A DNA stretch of 64,000 bases from Nitzschia sp. pyKryTriq1 (lineage: Eukaryota; Bacillariophyta; Bacillariophyceae; Bacillariales; Bacillariaceae), in the NCBI GenBank assembly GCA_956465555.1, contig OY101116.1, positions 3,348,001 to 3,412,000 on the forward strand, written 5' to 3'. The translations under genes and the position numbers were made by a program. Shown here in pieces: positions 19,120-31,178 of the stretch. The notes beneath the pieces were generated by a model. The model did no database searches, was not told where the DNA came from, and was given only the letters and a program-made list of their open reading frames with translations. How positions within the stretch are numbered: the stretch's first letter is position 1; each line of letters begins with the position of its first letter.

Positions 19120-22100
19120 ATGAAGCAGGCAACGAAGGGAGGGGGGATGGAATCATCATCGCTTTCCGCTCGAACTCGCCCTCGTCCACAATACAATTAT
19201 TTCTATGGAAGTACCACGGACACTGCTGCAGACGCGCTTACTGTTGCTACTAATGATACCGAGTCCTTGGTAGGCGAGATCCTCGTCCCAACAGACAACG
19301 AGGAAGAGGCACCAAACTCCAACGGGCATGATGTGCAGCACCTCCTGATGTCGAATGGACAATCAACGAAATCTTGGCTTCCTGGGTCGCGGTCTGGTGA
19401 AAAGAATGGAATCGGTCGTGTTCTGGCCATTCTTCTACTAGCTGCGTCCGTCAGTACATTTTTCATCCTCTTGATGCCGCACTCTTCCCGTCCTATACCC
19501 GAGGCACAGAGCATTTTTGTTCCCTTCGAGAAAGCCAATCGAGCTGACTACGGGGACCCCGTAGACGGCCTCCTCGACTTGAATCTTTTTCATCCTAGCC
19601 TACTTTCCGATGACGCGCAGCGTACCTTCAATTTCCCTTTTCCCACGGGTGCATTTTGGACGAATCTAGTGGTTCCCTCTCCGGACGCACAATACTCGTA
19701 TCCAACAGTCGTGTATCCGTATGCCTACAAGTGGTCCGAAACATCGTTACAGCTTTCCTATCCAGCGGCACACAGACTTGAAGACAAGAACCATCGTTGG
19801 GTAACGGATACGTTTGCCCCAGAACTTACTATGTACACAGCAGAAGCTGCCAAGTCAAGATTTATTACGAAATATGACCCCTTGAGTGTGACGGTCCGCT
19901 TCTTTGCTACAACTGAGAGCAAGTGGGAGACGACACTCGTCCAAGGCAGTCCTTATACAACCATCAAATATCTCAAGGGAACTCCCATCTTCAAAGCTTT
20001 AAGTACCTTCAAAGCAGTACAATGTCCGGGAGACGAGGCGGAAGACTTTCACGACTTCTTTGAAGACGACCAAGAGGAAGATGCTGATAGACGACGACTC
20101 TTTGGTGTCTGCAGTATTGAGGTAAGACATGTTAGGCAGATTTTTGCACACGCTCCCTCGTTTTTGGAAGACTAAACCCCTTTCTCTCAGGATGACTCCG
20201 ACAAGACCACAATGCGTGGAGTGCAATTCATGTTCAGTTCTGAAGAAGGAGCGTACTGGATCTTGTTCTCTTCGGAACCAATCAGTCTCGAATATGACAA
20301 AATACACAAGACGACAATCACTTCCTCCTCTCCGTTTACGGGAATATTGAGGATCGCATACATTCCTGCCGTAGACGCATCCGACACTTCTTCATTCAGC
20401 TCCACTGGCCTTCGCCGCCTCATCTATCATGCAGGTGTGTATCCGACCGCAGGCGAGGTTAGTTGGGAATTTCATTCACAAGCCACAGCATCGAAAACTA
20501 AGAAAACGAATGTGACGACGAGTAGTCGCCATGCAACTGTTCATTTTTCGTTCGAAGCGCGAAGCATGACGGATGACTCGATTCGACCAAAGAACATGCC
20601 TATAGGTTTGCTGATGCTGGCTCTACCTCACCATCTTCAGGTACTGCCCCAAAGTGTGCAACTGAGCAAAACACGATTCGATCTCACCTATAATTGCATC
20701 AAGGGACCTCTTACTCCGATTGTTGGGTCTGTCTGGTCGTTTGAGGAACCTTTGCTTGACTTAAACTTTGATGCCCCAACTCAAGATCTTGATCCCGGTG
20801 TTCGCCGAACAATTCTAGATCAGGTGGAAAAGGATGTGGCCCGAGTTCTTCCTACAAACGACGAAAATGTTTACGGTTATGGGAAACAGGTCGCGAGGCT
20901 AGCTCAACTTGTGCATATCGCAAACGAATTGCAAATTGGGCATACTCTTCAGAAGGGAGCAGAAGAAGAAGGGTCTAGTCTAGTGCAAAAGGGGAAGGAA
21001 CTTTTGGGATTTTATCTGGAGAATTTCTTGACAAACCAAGTCGCTGATTTTCTCCTGTTTGATGTAAACATGGGCGGAATTGTATCGAAGAACGGGCTGA
21101 TGGACAAGAGCGCAGATTTCGGAAATGGAAGGTAAAACCACCTCACGTATTCATTCTCATTTGGAAAGTCTCTCAACATCTTGTTGTCATCCCCCCTGCT
21201 TTATAGGTACAACGGTAAGTTTGAGAATGGATCATTTCCTTGGAAGTCTCGTCATATTCTCACTTTGTGTCTGCCTAGACCATCACTTCCACTATGGCTA
21301 CATTTTGTATGCATCCGCAATTCTGGCGAGATTGGATGCAACATTCGTCGATAGGTTCGGAGGCCATGTGGATGCCCTCTTTCACGACGTAGCGCACTCG
21401 GCCAACGGAGATTCGAAGACTGTCCTGCCAAACAGTGCGTTTTTCCCCATGTCAAGGCACAAATCGTGGTTTGACGGCCACTCCTTTGCCACTGGAATGT
21501 TTCCGTTCGGCAATGGTAAAAGTCAAGAGAGCTCCAGCGAGGCTGTCAACTGTTACTATGGTGCTTACTTGTGGTCACTGGTACGCCATGGAGACGGAAG
21601 TGTAGGTTCCGACCTGACGGATTTCGCTCGTCTTTTGTTCGCGATGGAAGTTCGAGGTGCACAAACTTATTGGCATATGATGCCCAAAGGTGCTCTCGAG
21701 GATAACTCAAAGGCGGTGCAAGTATATAGCACGACCTTTCAGCGGAACTACATGGTAGGGAACGTTGGTATGCTGGATGTATCTGCCAATACGTGGTTTG
21801 GCAACGATGCTTTGTATGTCCATATGATCAATGCAATACCAATAACTTCCGCTACTGCAGTATTGTTTGATAGCAAGTACGTGCAGCAGGAATACAAGTA
21901 CCTGATGGCATCTCGCAGTGAAGTGGAAATGCCGTGGCGAGGCTACACTGTATCAATTCATGCCATAATTGATCCCAACATGGCTTGGGAAGATGCTCAG
22001 GGCCTGGTGAGTTACGAGTTGGATGCGGCTATAAGCAAGAGTCAAGTGCTCTATTGGATAATGTCGAGACCGAATTTCAATGTGACAGTGTCGGTTGAAA

Positions 22101-22429
22101 ATGGAGGCCCTGCCTCGACCGATGATTCGGCGTCTGACACTGGCGCAAGCTCGGCAGCTTGCAACAACCACAGTCGGTGCGAAAAGTTGGGCATAAGCGG
22201 ACAATGTTGTCCAACGTCAGATGGGTCTTATCTAGGGTGCTGTGGTGGATCCGATGCTGGCGGTAAAAGTCAAGTTCTTGCAACAAACAGCTCTGAAAAA
22301 TCTAAGGCGTCGTCCAGCGACGATTCATCATTGTGTGAAAATAATCCAGGATGCGTAGAGGCTGGGCTAAGTGGTGTGTGTTGTCCTACGAACGAGAAAG
22401 TGCCGGTAATGCTCGGATGTTGCGCCTAG
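19120..22429 (+). CDS. GH81 endo-1,3-beta-glucanase, membrane-anchored
   Basis: Hydrolyses internal beta-1,3-glucan bonds (laminarin/chrysolaminarin or callose). Exons 19120-20121, 20191-21131, 21207-21214 and 21279-22429 give 1,033 residues. The 8-nt third exon (GTACAACG) is needed to build the active-site stretch DFGNGRYN-DHHFHYGY (residues 643-657). A second family motif, QESSSEAVNCYYG (about 733-745), carries the likely catalytic Glu. A type II anchor (LAILLLAASVSTFFILLM, about 100-122) precedes the catalytic domain, which starts with PFPTGAFWTNLV-like family sequence. After it come two Cys-rich modules (about 943-975 and 1001-1033; CNNHSRCEKLGISGQCCP) of a kind seen in secreted diatom and oomycete proteins. 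Likely acts at the cell surface, secretory system or vacuole. Upstream is a TATA-like word. Confidence 0.9.
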
Positions 22430-23450
22430 CACTCTAATACGAGCGAGAGAGAGAGAGAATAGCTGCCAGGATATCTACGAAGAGGAGTACCCAGAGGAGT
22501 CTGTGCTCGTAGCTGTTGCGCTCCTGCATCCCGGTCTACCGGTATGTACTACTCGTACTCGCTCGCGCACTTCATACAGTACTTGTACGTACACGTACGG
22601 GACAATACCAATACTCTCAGTAGACTACGAGTAGTCCACCACAGACCCAGTCACTATCTCTAAAGTGGAACTTGTACCTGTACTGGTACTACACGAACAC
22701 AGTACAAGTACTGTACAGGTACGTCCAACGATCGCACACCCACCCCTTCTCTCTCCTACTGTACCGTACTACCGGTAGGTAGAGTGCATACAAGATTACC
22801 AGATAGAGGAGTCTACTCTCTAGAGTAGAGGACTCAGAGATGAGAGGGAAGACGTGGGAGGTACCTGTACTGGTACAATACCAGCAGGTGTGTACGAGGT
22901 ACTCGCAGGGCTACCAGGTACTTGTACGTGTCTACTACCGGGTATGAATAGTCTACAGTCAGAATGCTGTGCGATAAACCTACAACGAGTACGCTTCGGC
23001 ACCTGTCGTACCAGGTACGCCGTGTATTGGACCATACCAGGTACAGTAGAACGAAGGTTTTGCATTCTACTCGTAAGTTGGTTACTTGTACAGTAGTTTT
23101 AAATTCGACTGCGCCTCTCCGCTGCTTTAAGATGAGGAAAAAGTATTCAAGTCTACACAAGTTTGGGGAGAGAGCCAGTTTGGTTTTTGCCAATTTTTAA
23201 ATTCACATATTATTCTAGTAAGAAACGAAATGATTGTACAACTTGCAACAATTTACAAAATCCCCAGTGGAATTGGTGTCGCAGATCATTTAGGCCAAGG
23301 GGGCGGAAGAAGCATTCAGATTGATCTTCGCACGGCTGAGCTCTGTGATTTTGTAGAAGAAAAGAGAAGGTTTAGTTTGAGTGAGACAGTTTGTTCAAAC
23401 GACGTTGATTCAGAGTCATACAGTACCAGTACGGTACGGTGCCGACATGT
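22430..23450. other. Intergenic, GTAC-rich
   Basis: 3' side of the convergent GH81 and Asn-rich genes. A short GA run lies at 22441-22458 and GTAC words crowd 22540-22760 and 22860-23090. No gene supported. Confidence 0.6.
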
Positions 23451-24476
23451 TCACTTACTGGTTCGGAGGTAGTACACGTATCCAGCCAACAAGACGGCGA
23501 CAGTGAGGAAGCATCCAATGGCAATCGCAGCAGGCTTCGACTTTTTGGTGGCCGATGTTCGGATGACACCATCCTCTCGGATGATCTTGATACCCTCGAT
23601 GTACGAGCAGGCAGCTTCGTTGGGGTAGTAGATGTTCATCTTGCTCTCGCACTTTCCGGCAATTTGGTAAATGTCACTGCAGAACTCACTGACAGCGTAG
23701 TTGTTGTTTCCGTTGTAGCCAGCACATCCAGTGCAGGACATGGAAACCATGGATTTCTGGGTGTAAGGAAGTCCCTGGATGGCGTACTGAGACTGCGCGA
23801 AGCTAGTGCACGTGTCGTCAGTGAACAAGCCGAGGCGGATCTCTCCTCCTTGGTCGGCACAGTACGGCCCGACGTAGTAGGTGACATCGCCATCACCGTA
23901 GTATCCGTATCCGTTTCCATTTCCGTTCTGGGCAAGGTGACGGCGCATGTCGAACTGAGAGCAAGTCATGTAGCTGCTCATGTCATAACCGTTGCCGTTG
24001 TTGTTATTATTGTTGTTGTAGTTACCTTGCGTGGCCGTGTAGTAGGAGCTCAAGTAGGTCTCCATGTCCACGACGTAGTCTCCGTAGCGCGAGGTGCAGC
24101 CGCCGAGATCGCTGCTGCACTCACCGGCGGGGCAGAGTCGGAAGCGAACCAAACGCTTGGTCATGATGCGGACATCGTCTTCGTCCGCAGCATTGTCATT
24201 CCACTGCTGGACGTGGTGGCATCCTTGGAACTTAACGCTGTAGCCAGAGAGAAAGCTGGTGTCCACGTCGTCATAGTTGTAATCGTTCTGTCCGTTGTTG
24301 TTGCCGTTCTGTCCGTTGTAGTTGTAGTTGTAGTTATTGTTAAGCTTACGGGCGTGGTGCATCAAGTTGCGTCCACCCTCCGAGTTCACGGGAACATCTC
24401 CGTTCTCTGGGGTGATAACATTGCCCTCGGCGACGGCCAAGAGACCCAAAGCAAGGACGGCGATACGAGAGAACAT
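23451..24476 (-). CDS. Asn-rich secreted/type I membrane protein, unknown
   Basis: 341 residues from ATG 24476, chosen because it opens a signal peptide (MFSRIAVLALGLLAVAEG); the upstream open frame is not protein-like. The mature part has a YNYNYNGQNGNNNGQN linker, a central Cys-bearing domain (KFQGCHHVQQWND, FRLCPAGEC, then GGEIRLGLFTDDTCTSFAQ and SMSCTGCAGY), further NNNNNNGNG spacers, and ends with a TM (AAIAIGCFLTVAVLLAGYVYYL) and a 4-residue tail. The plan is a single-pass surface or secretory-pathway protein with a disulfide-rich lumenal domain. Similar proteins are common in diatoms, with no known function. The Asn runs are encoded by GTT/ATT-rich minus-strand tracts. Confidence 0.7.
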   Translation of the reverse strand: MFSRIAVLALGLLAVAEGNVITPENGDVPVNSEGGRNLMHHARKLNNNYNYNYNGQNGNNNGQNDYNYDDVDTSFLSGYSVKFQGCHHVQQWNDNAADEDDVRIMTKRLVRFRLCPAGECSSDLGGCTSRYGDYVVDMETYLSSYYTATQGNYNNNNNNNGNGYDMSSYMTCSQFDMRRHLAQNGNGNGYGYYGDGDVTYYVGPYCADQGGEIRLGLFTDDTCTSFAQSQYAIQGLPYTQKSMVSMSCTGCAGYNGNNNYAVSEFCSDIYQIAGKCESKMNIYYPNEAACSYIEGIKIIREDGVIRTSATKKSKPAAIAIGCFLTVAVLLAGYVYYLRTSK

Positions 24477-25993
24477 GGTGGAAGCTACTTTGGAATGAAA
24501 TCGACAGTCGCGACGTTCAAATTGAAATATGATCGATCGAGGGACTTGGCCTGTCGCCGAAGGAATGGCTTGGTCAGTTTGGGGAGCCGACAACGCCGCC
24601 TTGTGTCTAATTCCGCGAGGCCGGGGTTCGCGAGCTATCATTCAAATGTATAAGGCTTTGTATATACACATTCCGAATTGCGCATCGGTAAGATTAACTA
24701 TTTAAGATTCAAATTGAATTATTTAGGAGACATCAGCGACGCCTCTGGTGAAAGATTCGTCTAATCGCCTTGGCATCGCGCATATGTCTTGCCGTATCAT
24801 TAAGATATTTATATACATATATTTACATAAAAAAAAGCATGCAGAGTGCGCGAGGGGTCCCGTGTCGCTAACTGAAACAGATAGGAGTGCGTACGTTAAC
24901 TTGCCAGTAAATAAAGCACATCATTATTTTCATTTTTGTTTAGTCGTTTGGGTCGACAAGACGCAACTATTATTATACGGTTCGTATAGTATGATACCGT
25001 AGTATCTTGTAGTCTACAGTACCGGTAGTTTAGTACTAACCCACAGTTAGGACCGGTACAGTAGTATAGTACCGGTAGATGGACCCTACCGGTACCTGGT
25101 ACCGGTATCTTGTACAACCGGTGGACCACTGCTGTACCGGTATTCTGTATCATCATCCACCGGTACTTGTAGTGTACTTCCTACCAGTGGACTGTCTCGA
25201 ATAATCATGATGATCAACAACAAGAAGAAGAATGATATCTCCCCGATCGTCCTCCTCCTTCTTCTTGTTATTCTTCTTTTTGGCTCCCGACTAATCTAGA
25301 GTAGTAGCCTGGTACTTTAGCTGTACCGGTACCGGTACGTAGACGTGCTTTTTACACTTGCCACAGGTACTGGTACTCCTTGTTGTAGTACATCATACTC
25401 ATAGTTTTCCCGAGAGTACTGCCTGTAGTTTTAAAAAGTTCTACCGCTAAAGAATAAACGGAGGCTAGTAAATGTACGAGTACTTATTATTGTCTGTAGA
25501 CTCTGTACGAGTACGAAATACTCCTACCGTAGGTATGGATACCGGTAGAATATTAGATTTCTCCTCTATCTACACTATCATACTACTGACGGTTTTTGAG
25601 ACCAGACCTACCAACTCTCTAGCTCTGGAGAGTAGACTAATGACGAGAGAGAGAGAGAGAGAGAGAGAGAAGTGGTAACGCACGTGGTGTTACGATGGTA
25701 TTCGTACTATAGTACAATCGAAGTGTACTACAGGTACGGTACCGGTAGAACAATGCCGATACGGCGCCCCGGTGCTGCTGTACTCTTGGAACCGAGAATC
25801 TCTAGTAGAGAGCAAAGTAGAGCGACTGCAGTATGCTCTCTAGAGCATGTATGCTGCCCTTTATCTATACCCTTGTACGGTGCACGTATATGGGTATGCA
25901 TGTCTGTTCTACATGCATGGCGTCCTCTCCTCTGCGCTGTCTATTGTACTGCTTGTTTTTGCATCTGCCTGCTGAGAGCTCGTCGATTCATAG
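24477..25993. other. Intergenic with (GA)13 and inverted repeat
   Basis: AT-rich near 24680-24850. A 12-nt inverted repeat (25219-25230 and 25258-25269, AACAAGAAGAAG arms) lies among GTAC-rich DNA at 25000-25350. (GA)13 at 25645-25670. No gene supported. Confidence 0.55.
25645..25670. repeat. (GA)13 microsatellite
   Basis: Uninterrupted GA dinucleotide repeat in an intergenic region. Confidence 0.9.
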
Positions 25994-28900
25994 TTAGAAA
26001 CCGAATCGAGAAGGTTTGCTGCTGGATTCCTTCGACGTCAAGACCTTCTTCGTTCTCTCCAATAGGTTTACCCATTCCTTAATTTCAGCCGCAGATGACA
26101 ATCTCAAGGTGCATTTCCTGCTTCGTTGTGAATCCGCAGCAGCTTTCATTGCTTTCATAAAGCGATTTCTTCCGGTAGAATTATTGCTACCACTTCCGCC
26201 CTGAGGCTTATCCTCGACCACCTGCAAATGACGATTGTGCATCGTTGGAACGGAAAAAGTGGAGTGTTTCATGGACAAAGTCATGGTAGGCGTAAGAGGC
26301 TTGGCGATCTCTTGCTTTCGAGACCATTTTGGCGCGGTATCAAAGTCCACCGCCGGACACAGTGCCTTGAAGGCCTCTGATGGGCTTTGGCCCGTTCCAC
26401 TTATTTCCTCCGGGAGAATAAAAACGTGCATATTGCCTTCAGCCGTGACAACTACAAGAGCTGCGCTCCAGGAGGTATTCACCATGCTTCGAATACCTCC
26501 AGGCTGAAGCTCAACCACTTTGGACAGCAGAACTATGCTGCTCTTAAAGGGATCTCCGAAGGTAGATTCGATTTTCTCAATTTCCGTTTCCTCGGCTTCG
26601 TTGGCCTTCTTGATTCTCGACCGATTCATTATGGAAGATCGATGTGAGGCGCCTCGCTTTAGATGATCGTGAGATCTGTCACGGATGGACTCGTCAATGA
26701 TGGTTTGCAAAGTGTCCTCGTCGATACGAAGTCCCACAAGATCATCCAAAACACCTTTCAGATTTTCGGGTAATGCTTTGAACAATCTTCGTTGCCTTGG
26801 AACAAAGGAAAGGAGAAGTTGGTGCAATCTACGAAATCGTTGTTCTTCCAGACTTGTGGTTCTCTTGGCAAGGTTCCCAAGTTCATTTTCTGCAATGCCA
26901 AAGACAGCTTGTTGGTACGCCACGGCCGATCTGTAATACATTTCAACAAGCCAACCATCTTCAACTGCCCCCAGTTGACGAAATGTGGACTTGACCATCG
27001 GCGAATGAACCGACGACACTATTGGTCCTTCACCTTCACCCCGCGGAGACAAGAAGCTTTGCATGCTCCCAGTGCTGGGACCGAATGATGAATGCATACT
27101 CCCACCGTGTTGACTGCCACCATGCATACTGCCGTGAACCGTATATTCCATCAAATCACCTGTCACCATTGCATCAAAGACGTCTAAAACAGCAGCTGTG
27201 AAAATGATTGTCCAATGGCCTAAGATGGAGGGATGAAGGCGTTTAAAACTTACCCCAAATGTTCTTCAACTCAATTTCTGAACGCTTCAATTCTCCAACG
27301 ATACTATCTCCAAGCGTTGCAAGTTCCTTTACTTCAGCCTGGATTTCACCTCGAAGCTCACGTAATTCTGGCAATATTTCGTTTTCAACGTGAGAAGAAC
27401 AATCTCGGAAATTGTTGGCTAATTCAAGCTGCGCTTCCAGGATAGAGTTCAAAAGCGCAGATTGCCCAGATTCTGTGGATTGGTCCTGGCTGTCAATAGA
27501 ATACTCCTGTGTCTGTGCGTTCCGCTTTTTATAAAGGCGATTCTGAAGAAAGGAGTTGCTCACTGTATTGCCAGAATCGTCCAACATTTTATCATCACAT
27601 ACCGCTCGAGTGGAATCAGCAAAGATCACACCAGCCTTGGCAAAACCGGAAACGAATCTTTCAGCGAATTCGACCTCTTCCAAACCCTCCTGCAACAACG
27701 ATCGAATTGCCTGCCACTTCTCTTCATGATAGTCGAGAAGTTCACTCTTATCTGTACGTCGTTTTGATTCCCAAGCGATCAAGTCGTTGTGAACTTGAAT
27801 ACGAAGTGTCGGATCTGCACCAGGATAGTTGTGTTTCAGTGTTATCGTCCCCGTGCCAAAGCTGTCGTCGCTCGCATGAGACCGATTGTCTTCGAATGAC
27901 CTGTTCTCGTCAAGTTTACGATAAATTCTTGGGTGTTCCATTGCTGCCTTCTTGTTTTCTACGGTGCTCCAGCCAGGTGGATCCTTCTTTTCTTCGCCTG
28001 ACTTCAAATCTGACATTGGCTCCAGCGATGATTCTTTCGGTGTTTCTTCTGCCTCGTCGATTGATTTTAGGGCGAGCAGTGCGGCGGCTGAAATCGATGC
28101 TGCAGACTTCTGAGCCGCTGTAGCTGTTTCACTTGGAGTCGCTTTCACAGCCGGAGCAAGCGGCTGTGGTGGGATCTCACCATCAGACGTACCGTCGCCA
28201 CCTGCGTCGTCCACCGAATCCTGCGACCCTACTAAATCTCTCGTTGACATTGATATAGCATTAGGGTCGATGAAATGCGCAGGTGTCGAACTTGCTCGCT
28301 TAGTCGTCTCAGGCCGTTCCAGATGCCTCCGGTATTTGGGTGTCTCCCATGGATGATCTGTCTCACGTCCTGGGCTTTTTGTCTTCAAAGGAGGGACCTC
28401 TAACACAAAGGCTGCTTCCTGTTCTTCGTGCACCTCGTCTGTACCAAAGGCATCAGCAGTACGCATCCTGTCCAATACACTGCTTTCACCCCCATTCATG
28501 TTTTCCTCTTCGACCACCTCGTCGCCATCATTTCCGGAGCAATCTCCTCCAGCTCCTCCCTGATCCTCTTCTGCCCACAGGCTATCGAACTCCGAGGCTC
28601 TATTTTCTGAGATTACAGCCTTGAACTCTTCTTCTTCATCTTCATCATCCTGCACCTCCCTCCCCTCAAAAACCTCGGTATCAATATGAGTACTATCCTG
28701 GATCTTCTCGGTAATGCTATCGTCATCCAGGACAGTGGTTTTTCCCTCTTCAGGTTGTCTTATGTCGTTCTCCTCTGAAGTTGTTTCCTCGGGTGTCTCG
28801 ACCAAATCTTCAGAATGTGGTTTTGCAAGTTTTTCAATTACTTCTGAATTGCTAGTGAGTTGTACCTCTTGCAAAGCCGTTACAGGGTCCGTCACTGGCG

Positions 28901-29603
28901 TCGCTGGTGAAGGTGTAACCTGCTTATCTATCTCGATATTCTCCGGGACGACCGCCTCTACAGCCAGTTTTTGCTTTCTTTCCTTCTCTTCCCGGATCGC
29001 TCGTTCTCTTTTAATGAGTTGTTTTAAGTCTTCATGGGATCTTTCTTGAGCATAGCTGGGGCAGAAATAATAACCACCTGTTGGTGCACCAGTGACTGAC
29101 AAGATTCGGTCGTTTTGTTGAATATCCATATTAAGCTCCTGAAGTTCGTGTTCGGTGATGCTGATCGGAACCTTGTGCTTTCTCGCAGCGCCTGATGTGA
29201 GGGGGTTATCATAGAATGCCTTGACCACGGCTGGGTGAAAGTGATGGAGCGCCACGTATCGCCGATCTTGAGAATGCTCCAGCGCAGGCAGGTCGAGGTT
29301 TGGATTGAGACTGTAAAGATGCCTTAGATAAGCCGCCCGTAAATTGTTGCGAAAGACATACTTGTATGCAGGGGGGTCCACTCGGAATCGAGGCAGCTCA
29401 ACATAGTAGCATCGAGGATCTCCCAAAAGACGAAACGCTTGTGTCATGCCCACGCACGCAAGCCCTTGGCCACAAGCGCAGTCACGAATGTATTTACTCG
29501 CGTTGCTTCTGCTACTGGTATTTCCGCTCCCGCTCGTAGCACTTCGATGACCAGCATGCCGCTGATGGTGTCGAGGGCTTGGGCTTTTACCGGAGGGATT
29601 CAT
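25994..29603 (-). CDS. Large F-BAR-like / PH-like protein with N-terminal CxCG domain
   Basis: About 1,183 residues; exons 29603-27254 and 27195-25994, 58-nt intron (GTAAGT, CACAG), phase 1. Residues about 37-180 form a conserved-looking block starting CACGQGLACVGMTQAFRLLG with PRFRVDPPAYKYVFRNNLRA, not recognised, followed by a coiled stretch (LKQLIKRERAIREEKERKQ). About 200-620 is acidic and disordered. About 630-785 aligns with the helical F-BAR-like part of the gene at 2784-4397, including KSELLDYHEEKWQAI and VELKRSEIELKNIW-like ends. The C-terminal 150 residues look PH-like, ending EIKEWVNLLERTKK. Inferred role: membrane or phosphoinositide binding in trafficking or cytoskeleton. It is an old, dispersed paralogue of that gene: same intron position near the Trp, but low identity and an added N-terminus. 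Confidence 0.65.
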
Positions 29604-30257
29604 CTTTCGGTCTTTCCCTGTCTCATGCAGCGTATGTGAAGCCTACGCCTGTGCCTTGGCGACCCTTGGCGACAAAATGATGTCGGGACAGCGGCAGCGG
29701 CAGCGATCGGAAGCAGACGACAACCCTCCCCCCAACGAAGTGTGTACTTGTACTGCGAGCACGATTGTTTCAGGATTGGATTGAAAACGACAAGCACACT
29801 TCGATGCAGACGGATGCCGGTACGAGCACAGAGTGCTGCTGTATGTTCGTACCAGGTACTACAACAAGAAGAAGTGGTAGTAGTGTGATTTGTGGTTTGG
29901 GTGGGTTCTTCTTGGGAAAACATGTACCGGTGGCGGTACCAAGCAATACCAATACTCAATACTGTACCGGTACCAGGTAGTACTTAATCCTACGGATTAC
30001 CTGGTACCGCCTCGGCAGCCGCCTGCGTTGACGATGCGGGCGAAGACAAAGATCCCCCATGCCCAGAGCCCTCGAATGTACGAGTACCAGGGTACCGGTA
30101 CCGGTACGATACGGTATGTACGAGCGAAGAGGCCAGCCATCAGGGCCAGTAGCATGGCAGAAACGTGAATGACTAGTGAATGGACTGAAGGCGAGAGTCG
30201 ATCCCTCCGATCCGAAAGGATTCGGGATCGGGCATGGATCAATAATTTAGGCCCGGT

Positions 30258-30387
30258 CCGGACTACTTTTTGAAACATCAAAGTTCGGAGTTTCGGAGGG
30301 CTCAGTAAGAAAAGTCCGATGTTTCACTTGCCCGCCGGCTCGGTGGGCAACTCAAATATTTGAGTTGCCCACGCCAAAAAGTAGTCT
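30258..30387. repeat. Nested fold-back structure
   Basis: Outer arms GACTACTTTTTG (30259-30270) and its complement (30375-30387 region) enclose a smaller GAAACATC/GATGTTTC pair and a perfect 30-nt palindrome at 30343-30372 (half-site GTGGGCAACTCAAAT). Such nesting resembles a MITE-like or hairpin element, but no target-site duplication could be assigned by eye. Confidence 0.6.
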
Positions 30388-30621
30388 AGGACTTCTTTTG
30401 GGTCCGAGTTTTTGGTCGACCGCCTCAACGACCACGAGCGAAACTCTCTACATCCTTGAGAGAATACTAGTGATGGTGGTTTATTGTTGAGTGTCCTGTG
30501 TGATTTGATATCTGATGATACTGGTAGTATGATGATGGTTGGTTTGTCGTTTGTCATTGTGTTGTGTTGTGTGTTCATTCAAAAACATGAACCGGGAAGT
30601 CCGAAGTCCGACTTTTGGAAC

Positions 30622-30873
30622 TTGTCAGAGCAAGACTTTTACTCTACAATCTATGTTTTCGCAGTATCAACGCTTTTGACGATGATCGATTCTGTGAAAA
30701 GTGAGCACTCCGATGATTGTTCCACCTCTCCCGAGCAACGACGAACATTCGTCCCTCGTCTCTCGCGCCAAAACCAAGATCCCGATAGATCACACACTTT
30801 GTCCGACAGGCAGGCAGACCCGACGGACGAGGACAGACTGGTCTGCTCCCCGACCGTCCGGCTACCGGTGCAA
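30622..30873 (+). repeat. Dispersed repeat, copy 1 (inverted partner at 52577-52825)
   Basis: About 252 nt beginning TTGTCAGAGCAAGAC and ending GGCTACCGGTGCA. It matches the complement of 52577-52825 at roughly 96 percent by my count (about nine substitutions and one 2-nt indel). The indel shifts frame, so conservation is not of a protein. No terminal inverted repeats seen. Confidence 0.85.
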
Positions 30874-31178
30874 CTGTACAGTACAGTTACCAGTACCAGT
30901 ACTGTACGGTAGTCTACACGCTACAGTACTTGTACAGTACACCCAGGAAACACAATGAAATAATGACAGAGTAGTCTATGTATGGAACCAGGTACCAGCA
31001 CCCATGATGTGCAGTACGAAGTACATAGGGTTATTTTCTTCACACCTCTACGTTCTGGACCAGGTACTGAATTGAATTAAGAATACACCTATTCGTACAC
31101 GCGATGGGGTAGGAGCGGGCCCGACAATCGCGATGTCTTCCATCAAACACGAATGTTTTGTCCTCGAGGTCATGTTTC

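Larger units (their letters stand above)
29604..31178. other. Intergenic with fold-back element and dispersed repeat
   Basis: Contains GTAC-rich DNA at 29930-30120, a nested fold-back structure at 30258-30387 centred on a 30-nt perfect palindrome, and one copy of a 252-nt dispersed repeat at 30622-30873. No gene supported. Confidence 0.6.

Noticed and set aside
23439-24653. 404-codon plus-strand open frame
   Set aside because: Antisense of the Asn-rich secreted protein; its Val-rich product is the complement of Asn/Tyr codons, while the minus strand has a signal peptide, Cys pattern and TM.
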